From Candidatus Muiribacterium halophilum (lineage in GTDB: Bacteria; Muiribacteriota; Muiribacteriia; Muiribacteriales; Muiribacteriaceae), in contig JALOAD010000007.1 in the NCBI GenBank assembly GCA_023228995.1, positions 1 through 64,000 of the forward strand: a stretch of DNA of 64,000 nucleotides, in the 5' to 3' direction. Under the pieces are notes generated by a model that was not told where the DNA came from, made no database searches, and worked only from the letters and a program-made list of their open reading frames with translations. Position 1 is the stretch's first letter. Every line of letters begins with the position of its first letter. Shown one piece after another: positions 1-9,007 of this stretch. The translations under genes and the position numbers were made by a program.

Positions 1-128
1 GCTTTTTCTATATATTTATATTTTTTTAAGAATTTTTCTTTATCTTTATCCTTTAAAAAAACATCTATCTGTTCTCTGTAATAATCTGTTATTTTAAGTC
101 CAAATTTTTGTATGTATTTTTTGTGATA
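1..128 (-). pseudogene. Open frame remnant without a start, cut by the window edge
   Basis: Read on the minus strand, 128 to 1 is open for 42 codons and encodes a lysine- and tyrosine-rich peptide. An in-frame stop lies at 129-131 and no start codon follows it near the N-terminus. It may be the start-less remnant of a decayed gene, or chance in AT-rich DNA. I do not recognise the product. Confidence 0.2.
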
Positions 129-256
129 TTATTCTTTGAATGTTTCTTGATATAAATCAAGTTTAATAATATATGTTTATATTGTCAAGAGTTTTGTTTT
201 AAATAATTAGAAGTTAAAGGGTTAGTTGAGTTTGTAGGGTTAAAACACAAGAAACA

Positions 257-394
257 ATTAGAGATTAGTGTGGCTAAGCCACAATATTAACAACTATCAA
301 ACAAAATGTTTGATAGTTTAATTAGAAAATCTTGTAAAGCAATTAAAAATTAGTATGACTTCGTCAAAATTAGCGATGCTTCAAATCTAATTAG
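257..394. repeat. ATTAG/CTAAT hairpin repeats (family B), two units
   Basis: Units at about 257-289 and 349-394 contain small hairpins (GTGGCT-A-AGCCAC; TGAC-TTC-GTCA) set between ATTAG or CTAAT boxes. On the opposite strand they read like GCATCGCTAATT-hairpin-CTAAT and resemble units near 27071, 44531 and 48806. The region 131-543 holds no gene that I can see. Confidence 0.5.
292..318. repeat. Perfect 11-bp stem hairpin
   Basis: Arms AACTATCAAAC (292-302) and GTTTGATAGTT (308-318) are perfectly complementary around a 5-base loop. No U-run follows on either strand, so it is not an obvious intrinsic terminator. It lies between two family B units. Confidence 0.6.
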
Positions 395-476
395 AAGTAC
401 TTTTAGAAAATTAAAAACTTTTTATCTTTATCCGTGTAAATCCGTGCTATCCGTGGTAAAAAATTGTTTTTGCTTT

Positions 477-530
477 ATACCGTTCTTATACGCTCCATAT
501 ACCGTTTTTATACGCTTCACATACCGTTAT
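477..530. repeat. 22-bp tandem array (family A), locus 1
   Basis: There are two full units and one partial unit of about 22 bp with the pattern ATACCGTTYTTATACGCTYCAY, directly head to tail. The same unit recurs inside the inverted repeat pair (22411-22662, 27841-28090) and at 63057-63120. The stretch just before it (430-460) carries repeated ATCCGTG words. Confidence 0.6.
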
Positions 531-543
531 CTCTATATCTGTT

Positions 544-2454
544 TTAAAATAATTTTTTAAAAAAATCTTTAGCTTTATCTTTTAATTTATCAAGCTCTTC
601 GCTCTTATTTTCTTTTATAATATCTTTTAATTTAGATTTTAAAATATCATCAATATTACTCTTTACATCAGGTTCCATTAAAGTTCCAGCAATCTCAAGT
701 TTAAAATTATCTTCTGTTGATAAAAATTTATCAAGATTGTTCTTTTTTATAAAAGGTTCAAGAATATCAAAATTTACATCAAATTTCATTGAAGTATCAA
801 TAGATACATATCCATCACCATTAACATTCACATCAGAACCAGTTCCTGTAATTTTGCCAAAACTTATTTTTTCACCTTTTAAAAAAACATCAGCTTTAAT
901 ATTTTTCATAGGTAAATCTTTTAATGTATTACTTGAAGATTTGGCAAGCAATTTATCAATAAACATTGTTTGAAATACTGCTTTAGAAAGTTCTACTTGT
1001 CCTTTTCCTTCAAAAGTACTTATATCAAAATCTTTCCCTGTCATATTAAAAACACCTGATAAATCACCATAAACTGTGAATTTAATAAGTTTATTAATTT
1101 TAAAAAATTCTTCAGCTGAAATTGAATTGATTTTAAAATCATTTACCATAGATAATTCCGATAAATCATTCAATACTGTATTAATTTCAAGAGAACCATT
1201 GAGAATATTAGCATTTCCAATTATATAAATCTTATTATCTGACATTGAAGCTTTTAATTTCATATTAGAAAATGGAAATTGAACTTTTTGTCCTTCTGTT
1301 GTAAAAAAAAAATAATTCCCAGAGGGAATATTTAAATCCGATTTTATCAGAATTTTTGGACTGCTAATGTCTGGAATTTCAAAACTCCCTTCAAGCATTG
1401 ATTTTTCAATTTGAATATCTTGTCCTTCAAAACCAAATATAGATAAAATTGAATTTTTGTATATTTCTGTCTTTATTTTACTTTTAAATTCTTTAAAATC
1501 TTTAAATATTCCATTTAATGTAATATTTCCAAGTAATTTATCTTTTGTTGCAATTGAAACAATATTATTTTCAAATATTATATCTTTATCTTTAATAAGT
1601 ATTTTTTGATTATTCATGCTGATTTTGAATAAATTATACTCAATTTCTAATTTTTTTATAATAATTTCTGAATTATGTGAAAGTTCTTTTAAAAAAATAA
1701 AATCGCTTTTTATATCCAATAAAAGTGAATTAATTTTTATCTCATAAGTATCTATAAAAGGAGAATATAATTCACTATATTTTATTGCATTTATATTTTT
1801 TAATGAAAAATCACCTTTTATACCATTGTCTGTACTTTTTATATCAAGCTTTAAATCTTCTCCTTCAAAAAGTTTACCTGAAACAATAGCTTTTAAAGGT
1901 TCTATATTTAAATTAACATCAATGTCACCTGTTACAACAGTATTTTTTATTAAAGGATCTTTATAGGTTACATTTACTTTTTTTGCATTTATATCATCAA
2001 TTTTTATATAATCTGGAAGAATATTTGAATTCTCTGCTGCATAGATTTTATTACCTTGAAAAATATCTAAATTATATACATAATTTTTAAATTTCTGAAA
2101 ATTAAATGTTGAATTAGAAAATCTCTGAATATTTATATTTATTTTTTCAAGAATTATATCTTTTATAATAAAATTTCTTTTTAAAATTTGCGAAAAAGTA
2201 TAAAAACACTTTATAGAGCCGGCAGTCAGAAATATACTTTCTGACTGCGGTTCATTAACTTTTATTTTATTAATAGATATATTTGAAAAAATATCTGTTG
2301 AAATGCTTTCAATTGAAACTTTTGTATTTAAACTCTCACTTGCATATTTTTCAACATCTTTTGAAAATTTATTACTTAAATAATAACCTGCTGAAAACTT
2401 TATAACAGTTATAATCAAAATAATTGATATAATTATAAAGATTGTTTTTTTCAC
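544..2454 (-). CDS. AsmA/TamB-like envelope protein
   Basis: This is a 636-residue protein with a single N-terminal membrane segment (about residues 4-24) followed by a long, beta-rich, low-complexity extracytoplasmic region. This is the build of AsmA-type proteins, which are linked to lipid transport and outer-membrane homeostasis. The C-terminal part (about 450-600), with FEGKGQVELSKAVF and repeated G-x-G-x-V patterns, looks like the AsmA C-terminal repeat. It starts at a GTG that overlaps the stop of the RND pump gene (GTGA), so it is the last gene of the efflux operon. Family membership is inferred from architecture; the substrate is unknown. Confidence 0.6.
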   Translation of the reverse strand: MKKTIFIIISIILIITVIKFSAGYYLSNKFSKDVEKYASESLNTKVSIESISTDIFSNISINKIKVNEPQSESIFLTAGSIKCFYTFSQILKRNFIIKDIILEKININIQRFSNSTFNFQKFKNYVYNLDIFQGNKIYAAENSNILPDYIKIDDINAKKVNVTYKDPLIKNTVVTGDIDVNLNIEPLKAIVSGKLFEGEDLKLDIKSTDNGIKGDFSLKNINAIKYSELYSPFIDTYEIKINSLLLDIKSDFIFLKELSHNSEIIIKKLEIEYNLFKISMNNQKILIKDKDIIFENNIVSIATKDKLLGNITLNGIFKDFKEFKSKIKTEIYKNSILSIFGFEGQDIQIEKSMLEGSFEIPDISSPKILIKSDLNIPSGNYFFFTTEGQKVQFPFSNMKLKASMSDNKIYIIGNANILNGSLEINTVLNDLSELSMVNDFKINSISAEEFFKINKLIKFTVYGDLSGVFNMTGKDFDISTFEGKGQVELSKAVFQTMFIDKLLAKSSSNTLKDLPMKNIKADVFLKGEKISFGKITGTGSDVNVNGDGYVSIDTSMKFDVNFDILEPFIKKNNLDKFLSTEDNFKLEIAGTLMEPDVKSNIDDILKSKLKDIIKENKSEELDKLKDKAKDFFKKLF

Positions 2455-5400
2455 ACTTTCTCCTTGTTAAATAATGAAAAGAACCATTCTCTAAAATCTT
2501 CTATTATTATAAATGTAACTGGAATAAATGTAAGTGTCAATACTGTAGCAAACATAAGACCACCAATAACAGTAACTGCTAAAGGTTGGAAAAAATCAGA
2601 CCCTGCACCAATTCCAAGTGCTAGAGGAACCATTCCCAGCATTGTAGTCATAGTTGTCATTAAAATAGGTCTTATTCTAACAAGACCTGCTTCCATTATA
2701 GCATCATGTCTTGAAAGCCCTCTTTCTCTTCTTCGCTGATTAATATACTCAATAAGAAGAATACCATTATTAACAACAATTCCTGCAAGCATAATTATTC
2801 CAATTATAGCTGTAACAGAAAACGATAAATTAAATAAATTTAAAAACATTACAACACCAATTATTGAAAGAGGTATTGTAAACATTATTACAAATGGTTC
2901 AAGAAGTGATTCAAACTGTGAAGCCATTATCATATAAACAAGAAATATAGCTGCAATTAGGGCAAGTCCTAAATCTCCAAATGCATCTTTTCTATCAGCT
3001 TCTTCACCACCAAACTTATAAAAATATCCTTCTGGAAGTTCATAACTTTCAAGTATAGGAATTAAATCAGCAACAATAGCTCCCATTGGTCTGCCAAATA
3101 AATCAGCTTCAATTGAAAGTGTTCTTTTTTTATCTTTTCTTATAATAGTTGTATAACCATAATCAAGATTTATTGCAGCAATATCAGAAAGAATAATAGT
3201 TTTACCTTTCAAAAGCATTCTCATATTTCTGATTTTTTCAAGATCATCAGTCATATCATCATCAAGCTTAACTCTAATATCATATTCTTTGTCATTTTCC
3301 TTAAAAGTGCTCGCAATAGAACCATATATATATGTTCTTAATTCATTAGCTACTTCAGCAAAACTTATTCCAAGATCTCTAACTTTTTCTCTATTGATTT
3401 CTATTTTAACCTCAGGTCTACCCTGAGATACGCCAGAATCAATATCTTTAAGTCCATTTATATTTTTTATTTTATCAGTTATATCAAGACAAATATTTTC
3501 AATAATATCAAAATTATCTCCAGTTATTTCTATTTTAATAGGTTTACCTGAACCACCAGGTCCCATTCCTTGAGTAGAAAAGGTCATTTGTTTTAAATTT
3601 GATATATTTTTTGTTTCATTTCTTAATTTTTCAATAAATTCATCAGTTGTTATATCTCTTTTGTCAACAGTAACCATTTTAACTTTTATTGTTGCACTAC
3701 CAAGTGATATATCAGTAACTATTTTTTCAATTATACCAGGATTTTCTTTTGTACCAACATATGAAAAAAGTCTTTTTTCAATTCTTTTAACAACTTTATC
3801 AACTTCCTCAAGCTTTGTGCCTTCTATAAGTTCACATTTTATTGAAAATTCTCCTCTATCCATTTTTGGAAAAAATTCTGTTGGAGGAAACATTGTAAGA
3901 GTAATAGCAAATATAACTAATATTGCTCCAAAATACATCCAAGTATTTCTTTTTTTACTTATTATTCTATTAAGATTTTTCTCGTAAAATCCTTTGATTT
4001 TTCTTAGAACTGGACCTTCGTCTGTTGTGTTTTCTTTTATTTTAAGAAATTTTGCAGTCAATGAAGGAATAACAGTAAAAGCTACAAAAAAAGAAGAAAT
4101 AAGTGCAAATATTATAGAAAGAGCCAAATTAAAAAATATTTCTCCAACCATTCCCGGAACAAAACCTAATGGTAAAAACACAGCTAGAGTAGTAAGTGTA
4201 GAAGTAAGAACTGGCATTACAACCTGATCTGCTCCAAATACTGAATTTTCAACTGCTGTTTTATCTGTTTTTTTCCTAAAAAGTCTATATATATTTTCTA
4301 AAACAACAATTGAATTATCTAGAAGCATTCCTATACCAAGAGCTAGTCCACCCAAAGTCATAAGATTTAGTGTTATACCTTCTTTTAAATAAAGTAAAGA
4401 AAATGTTGCAATAATTGAAACTGGTATGGTAACTGCAATTATCACGGTACTTCTGGCATTTTTCAAAAAAAGAAAAAGTACAATTATTGCAAGTAAACCA
4501 CCTGTCATTGCATTAGTTGTAACCATATTTATTGAATCTTTAATAAAATCTGATGAATCCTGACCTATTGTAAATTCAAGATATGGATATTTTATTTCAA
4601 GAGTTTTAATTACTTTTTTTAATCCATCAGAAACACCTACAGGATTTTCACCAGTTTCTTTTTTAATAGATATTGTAACTGATGAATTATTATTTATTCT
4701 TGATTCAGAAGATATATCTTTAAATGTATCATTTACTTCTGCTACATCTTTTATAGTAATTATTGCTTCACCTTTTTTCTTAATTGTCAGGTTTTTTAAT
4801 TCATCAATAGAAGCAATTTGTCCTTCTGCTCTAATAAGATATTTAAATTGACCTTCTTCCATATCGCCAGCTGGTATATTTCTATTACCAGATGATATAG
4901 AAGAAATCACATCATTCATAGAAATTTCATATCTTTCAAGTTCTTTAAGATTTACATTAATATGAATTTCTCTTTCTAGTCCACCGCTTACATCAGCAGT
5001 TGCAACACCTTTTATTCTTTCTATAACAGGTTTTATTTCATCATCAATCAATGATCTCAATGTAATTAAATCAATATCATCTGATGATATTGACAAAGAA
5101 ATAATCGGCATAGAATTAATATCAAACTTTGAAACAGTTACCTGTTCTACATCAGCCGGAAGTTTTCTTCTTGCTGTATCAGTTTTTTCTCTAAGATCAA
5201 TTGCCCCAAAATCTATATTTTCTCCCCAGTTAAACTCAACAATTATCTGAGAAAAACCCTCTAGTGAATAAGAAGTTATCTGCTTAATATTACCTACAGT
5301 CGCAATTTCATCCTCTACAGGTTTTGTAACAAGATTCTCCATTTCCGTAGGATTAACACCAGGATATATTGCCTGTATAAAAGCTACAGGAAAATCTATA

Positions 5401-5516
5401 TTTGGAAACAAATCTATACTCAAACCATTTAAAGCTAAGTATCCAATAAAAAAGACACCTACTACAGCCATAAGTACAGTAATTGGTTTTTTTACTGCAA
5501 TACCTGATAAACTCAT
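2451..5516 (-). CDS. RND-type efflux pump, AcrB/HAE1-like inner-membrane transporter
   Basis: At 1021 residues it has the usual length for this family. It shows the two-fold RND layout: TM1 (about 12-30), a large periplasmic loop, a block of membrane helices (about 340-540), a second loop and a final TM block (about 870-1010). The GGLALGIGMLLDNSIVVLENI stretch near residue 400 matches the TM4 proton-relay region, with Asp in LLDNSIV. As proton-driven antiporters, such pumps export drugs, bile salts or metabolites through TolC. The gene starts one base after the adaptor gene ends and overlaps the AsmA-like gene. The family is certain; the substrate cannot be told. Confidence 0.93.
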   Translation of the reverse strand: MSLSGIAVKKPITVLMAVVGVFFIGYLALNGLSIDLFPNIDFPVAFIQAIYPGVNPTEMENLVTKPVEDEIATVGNIKQITSYSLEGFSQIIVEFNWGENIDFGAIDLREKTDTARRKLPADVEQVTVSKFDINSMPIISLSISSDDIDLITLRSLIDDEIKPVIERIKGVATADVSGGLEREIHINVNLKELERYEISMNDVISSISSGNRNIPAGDMEEGQFKYLIRAEGQIASIDELKNLTIKKKGEAIITIKDVAEVNDTFKDISSESRINNNSSVTISIKKETGENPVGVSDGLKKVIKTLEIKYPYLEFTIGQDSSDFIKDSINMVTTNAMTGGLLAIIVLFLFLKNARSTVIIAVTIPVSIIATFSLLYLKEGITLNLMTLGGLALGIGMLLDNSIVVLENIYRLFRKKTDKTAVENSVFGADQVVMPVLTSTLTTLAVFLPLGFVPGMVGEIFFNLALSIIFALISSFFVAFTVIPSLTAKFLKIKENTTDEGPVLRKIKGFYEKNLNRIISKKRNTWMYFGAILVIFAITLTMFPPTEFFPKMDRGEFSIKCELIEGTKLEEVDKVVKRIEKRLFSYVGTKENPGIIEKIVTDISLGSATIKVKMVTVDKRDITTDEFIEKLRNETKNISNLKQMTFSTQGMGPGGSGKPIKIEITGDNFDIIENICLDITDKIKNINGLKDIDSGVSQGRPEVKIEINREKVRDLGISFAEVANELRTYIYGSIASTFKENDKEYDIRVKLDDDMTDDLEKIRNMRMLLKGKTIILSDIAAINLDYGYTTIIRKDKKRTLSIEADLFGRPMGAIVADLIPILESYELPEGYFYKFGGEEADRKDAFGDLGLALIAAIFLVYMIMASQFESLLEPFVIMFTIPLSIIGVVMFLNLFNLSFSVTAIIGIIMLAGIVVNNGILLIEYINQRRRERGLSRHDAIMEAGLVRIRPILMTTMTTMLGMVPLALGIGAGSDFFQPLAVTVIGGLMFATVLTLTFIPVTFIIIEDFREWFFSLFNKEKV

Positions 5517-5517
5517 T

Positions 5518-6600
5518 TTATTCCTCCGATATATTTATCAGGCTGTTTTCTTTTAATATAGATTGACCTGATACAATAATTTCAAGATTTTCATTCATGT
5601 CAGTTACATATACTTTTTCTTTATCTTTTGCTTTGATTTTAACATCAATTTTTTTAGCTTTACCATTATTGTTTACAAATATAAAATAACCATTTGCATC
5701 ATAAAGAAGTGCATTATTAGGTATTAATAATACATTTTCATAATAATCAATATAAATAAATCCCTGTGCAAATGAACCTTCAATAAATCTATAATCTTTA
5801 TTATCAAATCTTATTTTAACAAGAAAGTTTCTGGAATTTTTATCTGCAGCTCTATTTATTGCAGATACTTCACCTAAAAGCCCTTTTATTTCAGCTTTCG
5901 AACCAATTTTAATAGAATTTACCTGTTCAGCTGAAATATATGTTTCAACATCTATTTTATCTATATTAAGAACTCTTCCAAAAACAAAACCAGGAGATAT
6001 AAGTTGACCTGGATTACCATTTCTATCAACTACTATTCCATCATAAGGAGCTTTAATTTTTAAAGATTCAAAATCTCTTTTTGACATTTCATATTGAGCT
6101 TCAGATTGAATAAGACTTTCTTGAGCTCTCTGAAAACTATTCTTCACAGAATCAAAAGCTTTATCATTTATTACTTTTTTTTCATAAAGAATTGCACTTC
6201 TATCATAATCTTTCTTACTTATATTGTAATTTGTCTGAGCTGATTTTAAACTAGCTTCAGCTTTTCTAAACTGCTGAGTATAATTTACCTCATCAAGTTC
6301 TACAATAATATCTCCTTTTTTAACATTTTGACCATTTTCAACATAAAAAGATTTTATCTTTTCACCAATTCTTGAGCTAAGTATATATTCTTGCATAGCT
6401 TTAACTTCACCATTAAAAACAACTTCATTTCCAATATTTCCTCTTTCTGGCATTTTAACATTTACATTAATCTTTTTTTCTTCAATTACATTTATGTCTT
6501 TTTTTGTAATTTTATTTTTTTTAGATAAAAAAACACCTAAAACAACTAAAATAACAATTACAACTCCTGCAAACACCAACTTAGCATTACCTTTTTTCAT
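5518..6600 (-). CDS. RND efflux periplasmic adaptor (membrane fusion protein)
   Basis: This 360-residue protein has an N-terminal membrane anchor (about 8-25), a barrel-sandwich/lipoyl-like half-motif (about 65-100, ENGQNVKKGDIIVELD), an alpha-helical hairpin (about 105-165), the second lipoyl half (about 175-205, IKAPYDGIVVDRNGNPGQLI) and beta-barrel domains. It bridges the RND pump and TolC. The ATG start at 6600 lies inside the last codons of the tolC gene (14-bp overlap), which suggests translational coupling. Confidence 0.9.
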   Translation of the reverse strand: MKKGNAKLVFAGVVIVILVVLGVFLSKKNKITKKDINVIEEKKINVNVKMPERGNIGNEVVFNGEVKAMQEYILSSRIGEKIKSFYVENGQNVKKGDIIVELDEVNYTQQFRKAEASLKSAQTNYNISKKDYDRSAILYEKKVINDKAFDSVKNSFQRAQESLIQSEAQYEMSKRDFESLKIKAPYDGIVVDRNGNPGQLISPGFVFGRVLNIDKIDVETYISAEQVNSIKIGSKAEIKGLLGEVSAINRAADKNSRNFLVKIRFDNKDYRFIEGSFAQGFIYIDYYENVLLIPNNALLYDANGYFIFVNNNGKAKKIDVKIKAKDKEKVYVTDMNENLEIIVSGQSILKENSLINISEE

Positions 6601-7927
6601 CTGAAAGCCTCCATAATTCGTCTATGCTATTTATATTTTTATATATATTACCTAAATTAATTCTTTCATCATAATATGCTTTTAAAGAAGAAAGCTGATT
6701 GTTAGTCATAAGTATTTGAGCATCAATAAGTTCAATAACTCCTGCATCTCCAGCTTTATATCTTTCAGATACAAGTCTCATATTTTCTCTAGCATGTGCA
6801 AAAGATTTTTCAGAAGCTTCTGTTCTCCATACACTTTCTTCATAAGAGGAAATATTTTCTCTTAAAACTGCTTCTTTAATACTTTTTTGATAATTATAAT
6901 TAATATCCGCCGTTTTAAGAAGATTTTGAGCTTGTTTTATTTTAAGACCTGTTGTTCCCTGATCATATAATTTTTGAGTAAAAACCATAGATATAGAATA
7001 ATCATTATCTTTAACAGTTAATGGTGAATCTGTATGATCTACTTCAGTTTTAGAAACATTTAGATTAAAATCAGGATAAAAAGCATTTTTTGCTATTTGC
7101 ATTGAATCGCGCATTAAATCGATATCTTTTTTATACATTTTAATATCAGGAAGATTTTCAAGATTATTGTTTACAATATTTTCAATATCAAATTTTTGTG
7201 ATTTAAATTTATATGCAGGATCAATTCCATATTTTGTAAGATCTCCACCTGTTTCAAGAAACATAACAACAGCATTATATAAATCCCTATAAGAATTATT
7301 CAAAAATGCGTTTAAACCAAGCATAATGTTTTTTAATTCATTTTTTGTCGTTTCAAACATTATCTCATTATTGATTTTTTGAGCTTCTACTCTTAAAACA
7401 TCACTTTTTAACCCAGTTCCAGCTTCTACATTTATTTTTGATATAGAAAGTAATTCTTCTAAAAGTTTAACATTAGTTCTATGAACTTCAAGTTCATTAA
7501 CTTTTCTTACAATTCTAAAATAATAATCATAAGAAGTAAAAATAAGATTATTCTTAATAGTCTGATATTTTAATTTATCTTTTTGAAGATTCAAACTAGC
7601 TATACTATCTTTAAACTTATCAGTCATAAAAAGACCTGGAAAAGTTTTTGAAAGCCTTAATGAAAAAAGCCCATTTTCTTTGGCAGAAACTCCTGGATAT
7701 TTATCTCTTGTCTGAGAATAAGACAAAGAAATATCTGGAAACCCAGTTTCATTTGATTTTATTTTTCGAGTCATAATTGAATTTTCAAGTAATATATCCT
7801 GAATTTTAATATCAGGATTTAAATCCACTGTCATATCTAAAAGTTCCCTTAGACCAAATGAATTAGCAGAAACACTTAAACACATAAAAATTATAACTAT
7901 TAAACTTAAATTTTTTTTGATTTTCAC
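6587..7927 (-). CDS. TolC-family outer-membrane efflux protein
   Basis: This 446-residue protein has a signal peptide (about residues 1-21, ending SANS). Two long helical OEP repeats follow, typical of TolC trimers that form an outer-membrane beta-barrel and a periplasmic tunnel. It starts at GTG with a well-placed GGAGG upstream. It is the second gene of the efflux operon, directly after the TetR regulator and overlapping the adaptor gene. Its presence is a main reason to call the host a diderm. Confidence 0.88.
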   Translation of the reverse strand: MKIKKNLSLIVIIFMCLSVSANSFGLRELLDMTVDLNPDIKIQDILLENSIMTRKIKSNETGFPDISLSYSQTRDKYPGVSAKENGLFSLRLSKTFPGLFMTDKFKDSIASLNLQKDKLKYQTIKNNLIFTSYDYYFRIVRKVNELEVHRTNVKLLEELLSISKINVEAGTGLKSDVLRVEAQKINNEIMFETTKNELKNIMLGLNAFLNNSYRDLYNAVVMFLETGGDLTKYGIDPAYKFKSQKFDIENIVNNNLENLPDIKMYKKDIDLMRDSMQIAKNAFYPDFNLNVSKTEVDHTDSPLTVKDNDYSISMVFTQKLYDQGTTGLKIKQAQNLLKTADINYNYQKSIKEAVLRENISSYEESVWRTEASEKSFAHARENMRLVSERYKAGDAGVIELIDAQILMTNNQLSSLKAYYDERINLGNIYKNINSIDELWRLSDEKR

Positions 7928-7940
7928 AATATTGCCTCCA

Positions 7941-8531
7941 TTATTTTTTAATTCCTTTAAATATCAACATAAATATTTCTTCACCGTATTTTTCCCATTC
8001 TTCTATATTAAACATTCTTTTATCTGCATCAAAAAAATGATTTTCAAAGAAAATTCCTCTCAATACACTTAAAATATATGCAGATGTTCTTTCTTCGTCA
8101 ACATTTTCACAAAAAATATTTTTATTTTTTCCGTCATATAATATTTTTACAAGAATATCTTTAATAGTTTTTTCAAACCTTTTCATATTATATAATTTTT
8201 CTTTATCAGCAATAAGTTTATTCTGAATAATGTCATGTACTACTTTTAAATAAACCTCCTTTTCAAGTGCAATTTTTACATTTGTCATTATAAAACTTTT
8301 AAGTTTTTCCACAGGATCAGCTATAACATTATCTGAATCAGACATTTTTTTTATAAAATCTTTTATATAATATTCTATCATCTCAACAATAATTGATTCT
8401 TTGTCTGGAAAATATGTATAAAGATTAGCTTTGCTCATATCAAGTTCACTTGCTAGTTTGGACAAAGTAACATTAGCAGTTCCAATTCTATCGCATAAAT
8501 CAATATATTTTTTAAATACTCTTTTTTTCAA
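7941..8531 (-). CDS. TetR-family repressor of the efflux operon
   Basis: This 196-residue regulator has an N-terminal helix-turn-helix (about 8-50; TLSKLASELDMSKANLYTYF carries the TetR HTH signature) and a ligand-binding C-terminal helical domain. It starts at TTG with GGAGGAG just upstream. It is the first gene of the tetR-tolC-adaptor-pump-asmA unit, 13 bp before tolC, and a GACC-ATTC-GGTC palindrome overlaps the expected transcription start. It probably represses its own operon until an inducer binds. The ligand is unknown. Confidence 0.88.
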   Translation of the reverse strand: MKKRVFKKYIDLCDRIGTANVTLSKLASELDMSKANLYTYFPDKESIIVEMIEYYIKDFIKKMSDSDNVIADPVEKLKSFIMTNVKIALEKEVYLKVVHDIIQNKLIADKEKLYNMKRFEKTIKDILVKILYDGKNKNIFCENVDEERTSAYILSVLRGIFFENHFFDADKRMFNIEEWEKYGEEIFMLIFKGIKK

Positions 8532-8545
8532 TTCTCCTCCTTACC

Positions 8546-8557
8546 GACCATTCGGTC
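8546..8557. promoter_or_regulatory. Probable TetR operator
   Basis: The palindrome GACC-ATTC-GGTC lies between the -10 box and the ribosome binding site of the tetR gene. It resembles operators of AcrR-type TetR repressors. A bound repressor would cover the transcription start. Confidence 0.6.
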
Positions 8558-8562
8558 ATGTC

Positions 8563-8592
8563 ATAATATCATAGTCATAAATCCAGTGTCAA
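8563..8592 (-). promoter_or_regulatory. Sigma70-type promoter of the efflux operon
   Basis: On the minus strand, -35 TTGACA (8592-8587) and -10 TATTAT (8568-8563) are separated by 18 bp. The predicted start falls on the GACC/GGTC palindrome, which fits autorepression by the TetR protein. Confidence 0.65.
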
Positions 8593-8615
8593 CATACAAT
8601 TTGAAATTTTTTTTA

Positions 8616-8644
8616 TTGAAATATTAATACAGATATTATATAAT
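8616..8644 (+). promoter_or_regulatory. Promoter giving a leaderless STAS transcript
   Basis: TTGAAA (8616-8621) and TATAAT (8639-8644) have a 17-bp spacer. Only six bases separate the -10 box from the ATG at 8651 and no Shine-Dalgarno sequence is present. The mRNA should therefore begin at or next to the start codon. Confidence 0.6.
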
Positions 8645-8650
8645 GACTTT

Positions 8651-8995
8651 ATGGAAATTAATGTTAAAAAAAACGGAGATATTTTTGTTGTAAAACCTTC
8701 TGGGAATATGAATTATGAAGATATAAATATATTTTCAGGTGAAGTTGTTAACCTTATACATGATAACTTTCAACCAAAATTTATTTTTGATTTTGGTAAT
8801 ATGGCTTATATAAACAGTGCAACAATCGGTAAATTTGCAGCAATATTCAAACTTATTAATCACGCAAAAGGTGTGGTTATATTCTGTAATGTAAGACCAT
8901 TTGTAAAAAACATATTAGATATAACAAAGCTTTCTACAGTATTTGATATTTGTGATTCACTTGGTGAAGCTATAGAAACTGCAAAAAAAAGATAA
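8651..8995 (+). CDS. STAS-domain anti-sigma factor antagonist
   Basis: At 114 residues it covers a single STAS fold (SpoIIAA/RsbV type). FDFGNMAYINSATIG at about 57-71 corresponds to the region holding the phosphorylatable Ser; here the candidate is in NSATIG. Such proteins bind RsbW-like kinases and release sigma factors or other targets when unphosphorylated. Its promoter gives a leaderless message, and the permease genes follow after 12 bp. A second STAS protein lies at 28234 and RsbW-like ATPases are in the hydrogenase cluster, so a partner switch is possible but not shown. Confidence 0.82.
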   Translation: MEINVKKNGDIFVVKPSGNMNYEDINIFSGEVVNLIHDNFQPKFIFDFGNMAYINSATIGKFAAIFKLINHAKGVVIFCNVRPFVKNILDITKLSTVFDICDSLGEAIETAKKR

Positions 8996-9007
8996 AAAGG
9001 ATACATT

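Noticed and set aside
420-462. ATCCGTG repeats as replication origin iterons
   Set aside because: Only three short words without DnaA boxes or replication genes nearby.
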